Positions 31,642 to 42,200 are shown, counted from the stretch's first letter. The stretch is 46,112 nt of DNA from Candidatus Coproplasma stercoravium (GCA_018713165.1 DVFR01000016.1:1-46112); one strand, 5' to 3'. Notes: a model not told the origin generated them from the letters alone. Numbers and translations: made by a program.

Positions 31642-32805
31642 TCAGTCCGCTGCCAACCCGAAATAAATTGCGGGGTCTACGGGCTCGTCGCCGAAAGTCA
31701 GTTCCAGATGCAGGTGCGGCCCCTCCTTATACTCCGAACCGAACGGCTCGGCAACCGTGCCTATTACCTCGCCCTTTTTCACTGTTTTCCCCTCATACAT
31801 TCCCCCGGCGTAGTCTATAAATATATATTTTGTAAAAACGCCGTTGCCGTGGTCAATCCTGATATACCGTTCAAGCACTTCATCATCGTGCATTTCATAG
31901 ATAACCCCGTCCTCCGCGGCAAGCACCTCCCTGCCTGCTTCTACCGAAAGGTCTATTCCGCTATGGTAGTGGTATTTATCCAGCGTTTGGTTATACCAGA
32001 ACTCAAATCCCGCGGAAATCATGTAGCTCCCCTCCACGGGAAGCGAAAACGACAGCGTTTCGGGCAATGCAGGCGTGCTGCCCGAGCCCGTCCCCGTAAA
32101 GCCGCCGTTATTTTGACTATCGTCAGAGCCGCCTTCGCTAGTTTCGTTTCCGCCGTCCGACGCGGAAGGGGTTTGCCGCAACGAGGGCATGAACGCCACA
32201 AAAAGAATTAGCGCGGCGAACACTGCCGCCATAATCATCGCCGCCGCAACGATTGCTGTATTGCGGCTTTTCGGGCGGCAGATACTCATGGTTGCGGAAG
32301 GCTGAAAATTTGAAGGCTGCGCAGGCGCGGGCGGGCGCGGACAGGCTTCCGCCGCAGGCGATTTAACCTCGGCACCATATTCCGTGCATAAGTCGGTGGG
32401 CGATACGCCGAACAGCTCTGAAAGCGAGCCGAGCATACCGAGCGACGATACTCCGCCCGACTCCCACTTGCTCACCGTCTGGGAGGAGACGAAGAGCTTT
32501 TTGCCCATCTCCGCCTGCGTCCAGCCGTTGTTTACGCGCAGCGCTTTTATGTTGCGCCCGAGCGTTTCGGGGCTGAAATTTTCGGGAGGGAGCATGCCTC
32601 CCCGCCTTTCGCAGGCAATGCAATCTTCGAGGCTTAATTGCAGGATATTGCACAGCCTGCACAAGTTAAAAAGCGACGGTGTGCCCTTATCGTTCTCCCA
32701 CTTGCTTAAAACCGGCGGAACGATATTCAGCTTTTCTGCTAACTGCTCCTGCGTAAATCCCTTTTCCCTGCGTATATATCTTATAAACGCGCCAAAACTC
32801 TGCAT
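31642..32805 (-). CDS. Two XRE helix-turn-helix domains + membrane helix + LytM (M23) peptidase domain
   Basis: 387 residues. HTH 1 at ~5-60 (GFTQEQLAEKLNIVPPVLSKWE), HTH 2 at ~84-138 (GWTQAEMGKKLFVSSQTVSKWE), a single membrane helix ~184-206, a Ser/Gly-rich linker, then an M23 domain ~255-385. The metal ligands are all there: His281 and Asp285 (HSGID) and His364/His366 (HLHLEL), so peptidase or peptidoglycan hydrolase activity is possible, unlike B. subtilis SpoIIQ, which lacks the first His. This layout puts DNA-binding inside and a wall-facing enzyme outside, suggesting a membrane-bound regulator that senses or cuts peptidoglycan (inference). ATG 32805 is preceded by a modest GGGGA. Confidence 0.85.
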   Translation of the reverse strand: MQSFGAFIRYIRREKGFTQEQLAEKLNIVPPVLSKWENDKGTPSLFNLCRLCNILQLSLEDCIACERRGGMLPPENFSPETLGRNIKALRVNNGWTQAEMGKKLFVSSQTVSKWESGGVSSLGMLGSLSELFGVSPTDLCTEYGAEVKSPAAEACPRPPAPAQPSNFQPSATMSICRPKSRNTAIVAAAMIMAAVFAALILFVAFMPSLRQTPSASDGGNETSEGGSDDSQNNGGFTGTGSGSTPALPETLSFSLPVEGSYMISAGFEFWYNQTLDKYHYHSGIDLSVEAGREVLAAEDGVIYEMHDDEVLERYIRIDHGNGVFTKYIFIDYAGGMYEGKTVKKGEVIGTVAEPFGSEYKEGPHLHLELTFGDEPVDPAIYFGLAAD

Positions 32806-32838
32806 CGCTCTGTCCCCGTTAAAGTAAATTACACCGCC

Positions 32839-32868
32839 ATTATAGCACAAACGCGCATATATTTGCAA
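32839..32868 (-). promoter_or_regulatory. Promoter of the XRE-LytM gene
   Basis: TTGCAA (32868-32863), 18-bp spacer, TATAAT (32844-32839). Confidence 0.65.
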
Positions 32869-32972
32869 TACCTTTATGTAACGGCGGCGCTCCGCCGCAA
32901 ATGCAACGCTTCGGTAAAATTTTTCGGCTTTTCCATATTCTTTGAGTAATTTCTGAATAAATGAATGTCGGC

Positions 32973-33004
32973 AAAAAACGGGGACGGATTAAAATCCGTC
33001 CCCG
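32973..33004 (-). terminator. Terminator of the small secreted protein gene
   Basis: Stem CGGGGACGGATT/AATCCGTCCCCG (32979-33004) followed on the minus strand by TTTTTTG. Confidence 0.85.
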
Positions 33005-33027
33005 CCGCGATTTGCGTTAAATTTTGT

Positions 33028-33534
33028 TCAGACGCCAAGACCGAGATAGTTTCCGTCTTCATCGAACAGATACGTGCCGGTGTTGAGTTCCTTCCAGGCG
33101 CCGCTGTCCACCTTGTAGCGCGCCCTGCCGAGCCAGTATTTATCAGCTCCGCCGGTGCTGCCCTCCGCCGTTATCGTTTTGCCCATATCCAAATCGGCAA
33201 TCGAAGTACGGCTGACGAGGGTCATATCGGTATAAGACTCAAAATACTCGTCGGACGAATACAACTCGACTATGACCTGCACGGTAGCCGGGAATATCGT
33301 TATGGCATTCTTCACCGTCACCCACACTTTGCCGTCGCCGCCGTTCAACGCAATCGACAGAGAGGTATATATCCCCCTTGCGCCGTCACTTTCTTCGTGC
33401 GGGACGACTGTCTGTTCAGGTTCGGCGGCAGCGCTCTCGGCGTCAACTCTCAACGTAACGGCGGTAAACGCCGAAATGAGAATGGCGATGGCGGCCATCA
33501 CGATAAGGACAACTGATTTTAATTTTACTTTCAT
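33028..33534 (-). CDS. Small secreted protein of unknown function
   Basis: 168 residues with a clear signal peptide (MKVKLKSVVLIVMAAIAIL) and probable cleavage around residue 32 (VDA-ES). The mature part is acidic and predicted by eye to be beta-rich (VWVTVKNAITIFPATVQVIVELYSS, YWLGRARYKVDSGAW). No lipobox and no sorting signal. ATG 33534 follows CGGAGG. I recognise no family. It lies between an XRE-LytM and an XRE-membrane protein, all on the minus strand but with separate terminators. Confidence 0.7.
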   Translation of the reverse strand: MKVKLKSVVLIVMAAIAILISAFTAVTLRVDAESAAAEPEQTVVPHEESDGARGIYTSLSIALNGGDGKVWVTVKNAITIFPATVQVIVELYSSDEYFESYTDMTLVSRTSIADLDMGKTITAEGSTGGADKYWLGRARYKVDSGAWKELNTGTYLFDEDGNYLGLGV

Positions 33535-33610
33535 ATGCAACCTCCGGCAAATTTATATTATTATCCCCGATAACCTTACGGCCACGGGCTATTGATGACT
33601 TACCGAAAAA

Positions 33611-34093
33611 TTATTTGTTTTTTCGGAAATACAAAAGAAAACATATTGTTCCCGCCGCAACAAACAAAACGGTAATTATAACGGCGCAGATAAAATGCCA
33701 CAAATCTATGCCGTAAGTGTTCTGAATGCCGATTCCCGTACTCAATGAAAATACGGTAAAACCGAGCACAACGCAAACCGCAGCGCCGATAAATCCGAGC
33801 ACGGCAAATACTATGGCCAGCCCTAAATATATTTTATTCCCCTTGCGCCGCCCGCAGTCCTCAGCGACAGCCGCTTCCTCAATCTGCAAATCTGAGGTTT
33901 TATCGACAAAGTAGCTGCTGTCGACGGCGAAAAAGCTGCTCAGCGACCTTATATTTTCGATATTGGGCGACATGACGTCGGCTTCCCACTTCGAAATAGT
34001 CTGCCTTGCAACTCCAACCGCGACCCCGAGCTGTTCCTGGGTTATCTCCCTGTCCTTCCTCAGTTTCTTTATTTTTTCACCAAGCGTAATCAT
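33611..34093 (-). CDS. XRE-family regulator with two membrane helices
   Basis: 160 residues: N-terminal HTH_3 (ITQEQLGVAVGVARQTISKWEADVMSPN) then two hydrophobic helices (~YLGLAIVFAVLGFIGAAVCVVLG and ~WHFICAVIITVLFVAAGTICFLL). Membrane-tied XRE regulators are common in Clostridia; targets unknown. ATG 34093 is preferred over the longer frame to 34126, which overlaps the promoter. It may control its own strong promoter or the small secreted gene 77 bp downstream. Confidence 0.82.
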   Translation of the reverse strand: MITLGEKIKKLRKDREITQEQLGVAVGVARQTISKWEADVMSPNIENIRSLSSFFAVDSSYFVDKTSDLQIEEAAVAEDCGRRKGNKIYLGLAIVFAVLGFIGAAVCVVLGFTVFSLSTGIGIQNTYGIDLWHFICAVIITVLFVAAGTICFLLYFRKNK

Positions 34094-34126
34094 CCTGCCC
34101 GTTCTCCGATTTGGTTTACAGCACAT

Positions 34127-34155
34127 ATTTTATCACACCCGCAATTTAATTGCAA
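34127..34155 (-). promoter_or_regulatory. Promoter of the XRE-membrane gene
   Basis: TTGCAA (34155-34150), 17-bp spacer, TAAAAT (34132-34127). Confidence 0.65.
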
Positions 34156-34168
34156 GTACAGCAGACAT

Positions 34169-34201
34169 AAAAAAAGGAGCCGCATGCCGGCTCCTTTTTT
34201 T
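34169..34201 (-). terminator. Terminator touching the MFS stop codon
   Basis: AAAAAAAGGAGCCG (34169-34182) pairs with CGGCTCCTTTTTTT (34188-34201), five-base loop; T runs on both sides. It shares bases with the MFS stop. Confidence 0.85.
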
Positions 34202-35390
34202 ACGTATCGGTTTTCTGTCTTGTTTTTCTGACCATAACCTCGTGCATTACAATCATTATCACCAGGAAAAATGAAATATAGATTGGCAATATATTGGGGT
34301 TAATTGCGTCGGCAAGCACTCCGAACAGCGGCGAGGCAAGACCTCCGATATAGGCGAACGCCATCTGCATTCCTATCATTGCCTGCGAATTTTCCACGCC
34401 GAAAAGGGACGGCGTGGAGTGAATTATGCTCGGATACACGGGCGCGCAGCCGAGCCCCAGAATTATAAATCCGGCTATCGTAAGACCGTCGACGGAAGGC
34501 ACCGAAATGAGCACTACACCCGCACATATTATCGAATAACCGACCCTTATGAGAGTTCTGTCGGAGAATCTGAAAGTGAGAAATCCGTTTAACCCTCTGC
34601 CGACGGTTATGCCGATGAAGAAAAGGCTGGCAAACATCGCCGCCCTCTCCTCCGAAAAGGCGTTGTGCGACACCATATAGCTCGACGCCCACAGCGTCGA
34701 AGTCCCTTCCAGCGCGCAATAACAGAAAAAGCATAAAAAGCACGCCGCCGCGCCCTTTATTTTGAACACCTGCTTCAAAGGCAGCGGCTTTGGCCTGCTC
34801 CTCCCCTTCTCCTGCGGAACGGCGGCTTCGCCGAATATTTTGCTTTCCCCCTTCCACAGCGGCAGGCTGATAAAGATTATTGCGGTGAGCGCAATCTGCA
34901 CGACTGCGACGATGAAATAGCCCTGATTCCACCCCTCCCCGCCGGAGAGGGCGTAGCTCATTATGTAAGGACTTATCGAAGCGCCCACGCCCCACATGCA
35001 GTGCAGCCAGCTCATGTGGCGGCTCTTTAAATGCAGGGCGACGTAGTTGTTGAGCGCCGCGTCAACCCCTCCCGCGCCCAATCCGTATGGCACGGCAAAA
35101 ACCACGAGCATCCAGAACTGCGTACTCAGCGAAAAAGCGAACAGCGCCAGCGCGGTCATACCCGTACTTACGGCCGTCACCGGTCCCGCGCCGAACCGCT
35201 TTGTAAGCCTGTCGCTCATAAGGCTCGAAACTATCGTTCCGAGCCCTATGGTTATAGATATGATGCTTGCAAAGCTGTCGGGCGAGTTGAATTCCACGCG
35301 CATTACGGGCCACGCCGAGCCGAGCAGCGAATCGGGCAGTCCGAGGCTTATAAAACTTAAATAAATTACAGCGACGAGAAGAGCAAACAC
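34200..35390 (-). CDS. MFS transporter, probably sugar/metabolite carrier
   Basis: 396 residues with twelve hydrophobic segments; early block SLGLPDSLLGSAWPVM and the cytoplasmic loop DRLTKRFGAGPVT (an MFS A-like motif) identify the major facilitator superfamily. The GLPD..LG..WP start and LGLGCAPVYPSIIHSTP late in the chain are common in FucP-like and related sugar carriers. With a broken L-fucose isomerase-like gene ~6 kb away, a link to deoxysugar uptake is possible but weak. GTG start at 35390 chosen because AAGGTGG is 5-6 nt upstream. Substrate unknown. Confidence 0.88.
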   Translation of the reverse strand: MFALLVAVIYLSFISLGLPDSLLGSAWPVMRVEFNSPDSFASIISITIGLGTIVSSLMSDRLTKRFGAGPVTAVSTGMTALALFAFSLSTQFWMLVVFAVPYGLGAGGVDAALNNYVALHLKSRHMSWLHCMWGVGASISPYIMSYALSGGEGWNQGYFIVAVVQIALTAIIFISLPLWKGESKIFGEAAVPQEKGRSRPKPLPLKQVFKIKGAAACFLCFFCYCALEGTSTLWASSYMVSHNAFSEERAAMFASLFFIGITVGRGLNGFLTFRFSDRTLIRVGYSIICAGVVLISVPSVDGLTIAGFIILGLGCAPVYPSIIHSTPSLFGVENSQAMIGMQMAFAYIGGLASPLFGVLADAINPNILPIYISFFLVIMIVMHEVMVRKTRQKTDT

Positions 35391-35428
35391 ACGGCCACCT
35401 TTTTAAGGAACTTAAAAATCACGCAAAA

Positions 35429-35457
35429 AGTATAGCCGATACCCTTTCAAAGGTCAA
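35429..35457 (-). promoter_or_regulatory. Promoter of the MFS gene
   Basis: TTGACC (35457-35452), 17-bp spacer, TATACT (35434-35429). Confidence 0.7.
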
Positions 35458-35595
35458 GAAAATCTTTGCAGTAATTTTTATCCCTGAAAAGTTCGGGAAG
35501 ATTTAACATTTCCTTATCGTTTACAGCATGCTTGTTTCAGGATTAAACGAACCCGCCTCCGCAAAACATTCAGCTCCACGAAGTGAAAGTACACA

Positions 35596-35889
35596 TTACG
35601 CCGTTCTTTTTGCAGAGTTCAAAAAATCCCTGTCCTTCATCTGCCCGCCGAAAAAATTTTGCAAACCTTCAAGCAGATTACCCGTTTCTAAAACCTGCAA
35701 TAATTTTTGGGTATTCTCCGAATCGAACATATAAAAGGTTTCGTGCTCGCTGTCGCCAAACATCGACTCCGCCAGCTCGCAAAAATCGTGCGCCTCGAGT
35801 TTGAGTTCCCCGTCGCTTAAATATGCGGTGAGGCGGAACCAGTTGCCGTCTTCGCGCTTTATGTCATATAAAGTTACGCTGTTTTGCAT
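35596..35889 (-). CDS. Small conserved-looking hypothetical protein
   Basis: 97 residues, soluble and acidic, no signal peptide or membrane segment. It starts with a strong GGAAGGAG site before ATG 35889. The text alternates beta strands (SVTLYDIKREDGNWFRLTAYLSDGELKLEAHD) and a C-terminal helix (NTQKLLQVLETGNLLEGLQNFF). I do not recognise a family. Isolated between the MFS gene and the giant lipoprotein genes. Confidence 0.65.
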   Translation of the reverse strand: MQNSVTLYDIKREDGNWFRLTAYLSDGELKLEAHDFCELAESMFGDSEHETFYMFDSENTQKLLQVLETGNLLEGLQNFFGGQMKDRDFLNSAKRTA

Positions 35890-35912
35890 AAGAAAACTCC
35901 TTCCGATTTTTA

Positions 35913-35946
35913 ACAGGGCAACCGCAAAAAATTGCGGTTGCCCTGT
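35913..35946. terminator. Hairpin after the fibronectin-like lipoprotein gene
   Basis: 15-bp perfect stem ACAGGGCAACCGCAA/TTGCGGTTGCCCTGT with AAAA loop. The minus-strand flank (TTAAAAATC) lacks a proper T run, so termination is likely but not textbook. Confidence 0.55.
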
Positions 35947-36011
35947 GCTTTGATTAATTTAACGCGCCGATTAAATATCGCCAAGGGGGCAATGAGCTGC
36001 CGCCATATACC

Positions 36012-39000
36012 TTACCCGAGGAAATTCCACTCCCGGGCAGATTCCACCGCCTGGGAAGATATAATATTATTTCCGTTGCCAAGCGCGCGTATGCGTATCC
36101 TCAGCGTGTGTCCGTTATACACATCGGGAGATATGTCGTAATAGGATACGTTGTACACCGTTGCAAGCTCCTCATACGCACCCCCGTCAAGGGAATATTC
36201 GATGGTATAGCCCTGCGCACTTGAAACAGCCGTCCAGGTGAGTCTTCCGTCCTGGCTGAGGCTGATACTGTCGGAATTGGGGTGCGGGAGCAACCTTATG
36301 GTGTGCCCGCTGTCCCCGCCCTGGGACTGCGAATCGATATAGTAAACACCCTCTTCGTCGAACGCGCCGCCGAGCGCATAAACGCGTATCGCAAATGCAC
36401 CCTCGCTTCCGGGCACATGCGAACAAGTGAGTTCCGCGGGGGTATACGTTACGCCGCCTATCGTATACGAATAACCTGTGGCGTACTGCGAGGGTTTGGT
36501 GATTGTTACCACTATTTCACCGTCCTCGGTATAAGCCTCTTCGCTGTATTCAAACGAGAAGTCGGGCGTGGTGAGCATTTTTACTTCCTGCGATATTTCA
36601 AACGCGTCGGAATTTATCGTGGTGTAACCGTTATCGCCGACCGCTATCACCTGCACGCTGTACGGTTTGAGTTCGGATATGGTATTGAACGTAGGCGTAA
36701 ATCTGTATGTCTTGCCGGACTCGTGGTCCTCGTTGAATACCTGCTCGCCATCTATGTAAACGACATACGACGAAGCGCCGACTACGGCATTCCACACGTA
36801 CTGTCCGTTTTCACGCCTAACTTCGGGCACGGCGAGTTTGTTTATCGTTACCACACGCTCCGACACGTCGGAATTTATGCAAGTTACGCCGTCGCCTATG
36901 GCCTTAACGCTGAACGAATACTGCGCGCCGCTTGCAAGATACGATATGTTCATCGACGTGCCGTCTTTAGCGCCGTTATACGCAGTACCGTTTGCCGCAT
37001 AAACCTCATAGGTGGGCGAATATTCCACAAGGTTGAGGTTGGTGGGCGCATTCCATAATAGCTGCGTGTTAGTGAAAGGACGGTCGCCGAAAGTAGGAGC
37101 CGAGAGCTTTATGAACGTAGCCGTCTGGCTGTATTCCGACGACATGTAATATGTAGTTCCGAGTGTATCGTAGTAATTTGCCGAAGCCATCATCGAAACG
37201 GTGGTACCCTGTTCGGAAATGCGCTGGTTGAGGTTGCCGAGCTCGTCTGCCGCCAGGGCGTTTCCGTCGTTATCGAATATTACATAATAGCCGGTGGCAT
37301 AGTTTACGGAATTATATGCGAGCATACCCTCCGAATTGCCCTGGGTGCCTATGCGGATATTTGTGGGCGCCGCAAGACGGTATACGTTTATCGGGGTTGA
37401 ATAGTTGGAGGCGAGTATCTCTGCGCCGTTGCCCCTTGCACATACGCGCACGTTATAGCTGCCCGCGCGCAGCACCGTTCCCAAATCGTAGGAAGTCTGG
37501 TCGCTGCTGTATATTGCGCCGCCGACGTCTACGCTGTATCCGTCGCTGCCCGCAATGGAGCCGTAGGAATATACATAGCCGCTCATCGAAGGGCTTGCGG
37601 GGGTGGGCAATACCGTAACGCTGAAGGGAAGCGCCTCCGACGACAGAGTATCAAGTCTTATCGTCCTTACCCCTCCCACCGAAGTTTCGCCGCCGCGCGC
37701 ACGAACGGTGTAGTCAATGGTCTGCTGCGCCGTTATGCTGTCGTCGACTATTTCCGTTTCTGTAAACTGGTTGGTATTAACCGTGCGATCGTCGCGCCCG
37801 TCGCGCGAGATTATGTATGCCGTAGCACCGGTCACATTGTTAAAGGTAACGGTAAATCCCGAAAGCGACGAAGGGTCGCTGGTGATAAAGTTTTCGGAAA
37901 CGCGCGTGGGCGCGGGAAGGCGTTCTATGTTGATTGGAGCGGAATACATCGAATCGTAGATGCCCGTACTCGTAACGCTGGCGGTAGCCTTTACCTGCAC
38001 GGTATAGGTGCCTTCGTCGAGATATGCCTCGCGGAACGCCCTCTCTGTTTCGCCGTAAGTGGTTTCGTTCGAGGTGCCGTCGGGGCGGACTATCTTAACC
38101 GTATATCCCGCCGCGCCCGACACGGCGTTCCAATACACGTTTGCATTTGCCTCGCCGTCGGACGCAAGGTTACTGTTCCACTGAAGCACGGGCGATTCTA
38201 AAAGCAGTACGCTCTTGGAAGCAGACCATTCCGAAAAGAAGGTAGTATCTTCGCAGTAGGGCATAATCTGCACTTCCATCGACCTGCCTGCCGCAAGGCC
38301 GTCGTACGAAGCCTCTGTAACGGTGGCAACGGGCGTGCTGTTGAGCCTTATGCTGTATCCGTCGGCGCCCGCAACGGCGTCCCAACGAAGGATGCCGTCC
38401 TGTACATATACGTTCGTCACGGTGGCGAGGAAACGGAATGCCTTGGCATCCGACTCCTGCCCGTCTATGGTCGTGCCGTTATTGCCGAGAGGCTTTATAT
38501 TAACCTCGAAATCTGTCTGCATAGCATCGTATGCGTATTCGGTTGAAGTGCATTCGGGCTCGACGACGTTGCCGTTGATGCGAACCTCGTAAGCCGAAGC
38601 TCCTGAAACATATTTCCACTTTATAACGCCGTCGGAATAGGTGATATCGTCGGCGGCAACCGTTTCGAGCAGCGTTATGGTTTTAACGTCGCTCCACTGC
38701 GAATAATAGGAATTGTTGCCCGATACTATGGGGCGAACCTGAATGCTGTGCCTGCCGGGCTCCAGTCCGCTGAACGACGGGGTCGTAAGCGGAACGGGCT
38801 GTTCTTCGCCGTCTATCCTGATTAGATAAGCTGTTGCGTTTGCTACTGCATCCCAGCTCAGCTCTCCTCCCTCCGCAACATTGATTTCAGCAACGGGAGC
38901 GAGTTCGGCAAAGCTCATCACCGCGGGAGACGACTCTTCATACTGTCCGCTCGAAGAGCCGGCCGTAACCGTTGCGGTAAATTCGCCCGAATCGGGCGCA

Positions 39001-39230
39001 ATGAACGAATAACTCGGAAGTGTAACCGTGTATTCGCTGCCGCCGTTTATGCTTACGGTGTAGCGGTCGGCATTTTCTACTGCGTCCCACCTTAGAGTAG
39101 TGCCGTCGTAAGTAAGGTTTGTCGGCGCAGAAAGAGTGGTGTTGCCAAGTCCTGTGCACGCCGCCCCGACGAGAGCCAGAACGGAAATGACAAGCCCTGC
39201 CAGAAAGGCAATAAATAACTTTCTTTTCAT
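36012..39230 (-). CDS. Giant lipoprotein with about a dozen fibronectin-III-like repeats
   Basis: 1072 residues, lipobox VGAAC (Cys25). The remainder is a string of ~90-residue modules, each starting like LSAPTNLTYDG..LRWDAV..ADRYTVSINGG and recurring as ITYSDGVIKWKYVSGASAYEVRINGN or VYVQDGILRWDAVAGADGYSIRLN: a fibronectin type III-like pattern of beta sandwiches forming a stalk. No catalytic domain is visible. ATG 39230 follows AAGGAG; the frame extending to 39284 is not supported. It begins 60 nt after the 1979-residue lipoprotein gene with no clear terminator or promoter in between, so the two are probably one operon, sharing the possibly invertible promoter. Confidence 0.85.
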   Translation of the reverse strand: MKRKLFIAFLAGLVISVLALVGAACTGLGNTTLSAPTNLTYDGTTLRWDAVENADRYTVSINGGSEYTVTLPSYSFIAPDSGEFTATVTAGSSSGQYEESSPAVMSFAELAPVAEINVAEGGELSWDAVANATAYLIRIDGEEQPVPLTTPSFSGLEPGRHSIQVRPIVSGNNSYYSQWSDVKTITLLETVAADDITYSDGVIKWKYVSGASAYEVRINGNVVEPECTSTEYAYDAMQTDFEVNIKPLGNNGTTIDGQESDAKAFRFLATVTNVYVQDGILRWDAVAGADGYSIRLNSTPVATVTEASYDGLAAGRSMEVQIMPYCEDTTFFSEWSASKSVLLLESPVLQWNSNLASDGEANANVYWNAVSGAAGYTVKIVRPDGTSNETTYGETERAFREAYLDEGTYTVQVKATASVTSTGIYDSMYSAPINIERLPAPTRVSENFITSDPSSLSGFTVTFNNVTGATAYIISRDGRDDRTVNTNQFTETEIVDDSITAQQTIDYTVRARGGETSVGGVRTIRLDTLSSEALPFSVTVLPTPASPSMSGYVYSYGSIAGSDGYSVDVGGAIYSSDQTSYDLGTVLRAGSYNVRVCARGNGAEILASNYSTPINVYRLAAPTNIRIGTQGNSEGMLAYNSVNYATGYYVIFDNDGNALAADELGNLNQRISEQGTTVSMMASANYYDTLGTTYYMSSEYSQTATFIKLSAPTFGDRPFTNTQLLWNAPTNLNLVEYSPTYEVYAANGTAYNGAKDGTSMNISYLASGAQYSFSVKAIGDGVTCINSDVSERVVTINKLAVPEVRRENGQYVWNAVVGASSYVVYIDGEQVFNEDHESGKTYRFTPTFNTISELKPYSVQVIAVGDNGYTTINSDAFEISQEVKMLTTPDFSFEYSEEAYTEDGEIVVTITKPSQYATGYSYTIGGVTYTPAELTCSHVPGSEGAFAIRVYALGGAFDEEGVYYIDSQSQGGDSGHTIRLLPHPNSDSISLSQDGRLTWTAVSSAQGYTIEYSLDGGAYEELATVYNVSYYDISPDVYNGHTLRIRIRALGNGNNIISSQAVESAREWNFLG

Positions 39231-39290
39231 ATTATACTCCTTTTTATTTTTTCCCGTTTTATTATCAGCGCAAAAACGCATCAAATTCTT

Positions 39291-42200
39291 TTAGCTGAGC
39301 GAAATATTTTCGAGTTTGCCGCATATTTCGCCGCCGTCGGTGCCGGTATAAACGACGCTGCCGGTGGAAGAATAATCTATTATGTACGAGGAACTATCGT
39401 CGGAATAAGCATGACCGAACAAGCCGCCGACATATGATTGACCCGTTATATCGCCGCTGTTTGTAAGCCTTGTAGCTGAAAGCTTAAACAGCGATGTATG
39501 ATATCCGTTGTGCGACGAATTCAGATAACCATAGCCAAGTATGCCGCCCACTTTATTGTTTCCCGTTATATCACCGCTGTTTTCTATAGCAGTGAACGTA
39601 ACCGTCGCGTTGAAATCGTTATACCCGACTGAAACATTGCCGTAAATATAACCTATAATGCCGCCGACATAGTCCGCTCCCGTAACAGCGCCGCTGTTTT
39701 TTATGTTGGTAAACGTTATGCTGCCGCTGTATTCTGCATAGCCCGATACGCCGCCTACCGCATTAGATGTTAAAGCCGTTATCGTACCGGTGTTGGAGCA
39801 GTTTGTGAATGCACCGTTTGCATAGCCCGCTATGCCGCCTATCCTTGCGCCGCTTCCAGAATAGGTTATATCCGATGCGTTATGGCAGTTTTCAAAAGAA
39901 TATCCGAAGCCCGCATAGCCGCCTACGTATGCATACTGCACGTCGCTTTCAATCACATAGCCCGTTGCGGTTACGCTTGTTCCTGCATTACTGCAATCGG
40001 TGAGTTTTATGTTCTCAATCTTACCGGCAAGCCCGCCAACATAATATTCTGCCGACACCGCGCCCGAAGAACTGCCTTCAGTTACGGTGGAAGAACTATC
40101 GTCGGAATAAACATGGCCGAACAAGCCGCCGACGTAAGATTGACCCGTTATATCGCCGCTGTTTGTGAGCCTTGTCGCTGAAAGCTTAAACAGCGATGTA
40201 TGATATCCGCTGTGCGTCGAATTCAGATAGCCATAACCAAGTATGCCGCCCACTTTATTGTTTCCCGTTATCTCGCCGCTGTTTTCTATAGCAGTGAACG
40301 TAACCGTCGCGTTGAAATCTTTATATCCGACTGAAACATTGCCGTAAATACAGCCTATTACGCCGCCTACATAGTCTGCTCCCGTAACGGCGCCGCTGTT
40401 TTTGAAATTGCCGAGCGTAAAGTTACCGCTGACGGATATGCTGCCGGCAACACCGCCCACGTAAGACGAACGGGGCGCATATACCGCGGCACGGTTTTCG
40501 CTTCCGCTGAAATTGTTGATATTGTATGAGTAGCCGGCAATGCCTCCCACTCTGCCGCCGCGGTTATCGTAGGAAATATCGACTGTGTTTACGCTGTTTA
40601 TTACGCCACCCGCCGACCCGGCATAGCCGCCGAGATATACATAGGGCACGTCGCTCTCCAGCCTGTAACTTGTTGCTGTTACCGAAGAGCCTGCATTGTC
40701 GCACCCGTCTAGAACGATATTTTCAGCCTGACCTGCAATACCGCCGACTATAAACCCTGCGGAGATTGCTGCCGAGGAGGAACTGTTTGCGATGACCGAA
40801 CTATAATCGGTTGCGCCCGCAAATCCTACTATGCCGCCCGCATAAGAATTTTCGGCAGTGACGTCGCCCGTGTTTACCGCGCCCGACAAGCTTATATATC
40901 TGAATTTAAGATAGCCTGCAATGCCGCCGACGCTGTCGTAGCCCGATATATCGCCGCTATTTACGGTATCGCCCGCAACGGTAAACCTATACGAAGCGGC
41001 TTCCGCCTTACCGAAAAGTCCGCCGACGTTGTTTGAGCCCGACACGGCGCCGCTGTTTTTGTAGCCGCCGTTCATCGTATAATCAGAGCTGAATTCTATA
41101 AGGCCGAATATGCCGCCGACGTTGTCGCCGCCCGTAACTGCGCCGCTGTTTTCAAGCAGAGCCGACGTGGAGTTTACGTTTGCCGCCCAGCGTCCCGCAA
41201 TGCCGCCCGTACTTCCGTTTTTACCGGTCACCGTGCCGGTATTTTTGCAGTCGGCGATGTGCACGTTGAGTTCTGCAAAGCCTGCAAGTCCGCCCACGCG
41301 GTAGTTGCCGGCAATGTCGCCGTGGTTCTGCGTTTCTGATATGGTTCCGTTGGAGAACGTACCTGCAATGCCGCCGGTGGCGCCTGTATCCGATGTGGAA
41401 TTTGTGGTGACTGCCGCATAGTTTACACAATTTTCCACCGTGCCGCCGCTTATCGTGGCGGCAAGCGCGCCCGCCGTGGCGTTTACGCCCGTCACAAGGC
41501 AGCTGTCTTCCACAGTAACGCCCGTGAGAGTGCCCGTGAGCGTTACGCACACAACGCCGAGCGACACAGACTCGTATGCAGTTGAAGTTACCGTTACATC
41601 ATTAAAAGTTATGTTTGAAAGCGTGCCGCTCACCGTGGTGAAGAAGGCAAGATTTTCGGTCGCATTGGAAGTAAGTTCTACTCCGCTTATCGTAAATCCG
41701 CCGCCGTTTAAACTTGCCGCAAGCGCAATGGGAGTCCACTCCCTGCCCGAAAGGTCGATATCGGCCGTGAGAATAAAGCTCTCCTGCGCGATATTGTTTT
41801 CGAGCAGCCACAGGTCGTCGGCGGAATTTATCTCAACCACGGGCAGATTTGTATATGTAACGCTGCCCGAGCCGACGTATTTTCCGCCGCCGTTTTCATT
41901 TACTATTTCACCCCTCGAAACACAACCGTCTATAGTAATCTGTTTGGTAGCCTGACCGACAATTCCGCCGCAATACTGTGTTGTGCCCGAAATATCGCCG
42001 TAGTTTGTACAGTCGGACAAGGTTGCCGTTATGGCGATATAGCCGATAAGCCCGCCGACATGAGGGCCGGAGACAGAACCGTAATTTATATTTCCGCTGA
42101 ACTCATTCAGCGTAGTCCCGATATTGGCAACGCCGAGTATGCCGCCGGTCGTACCTCCTCCCGAAACGCCCGTACCGGAAATTGACGCATAATTTGCACA

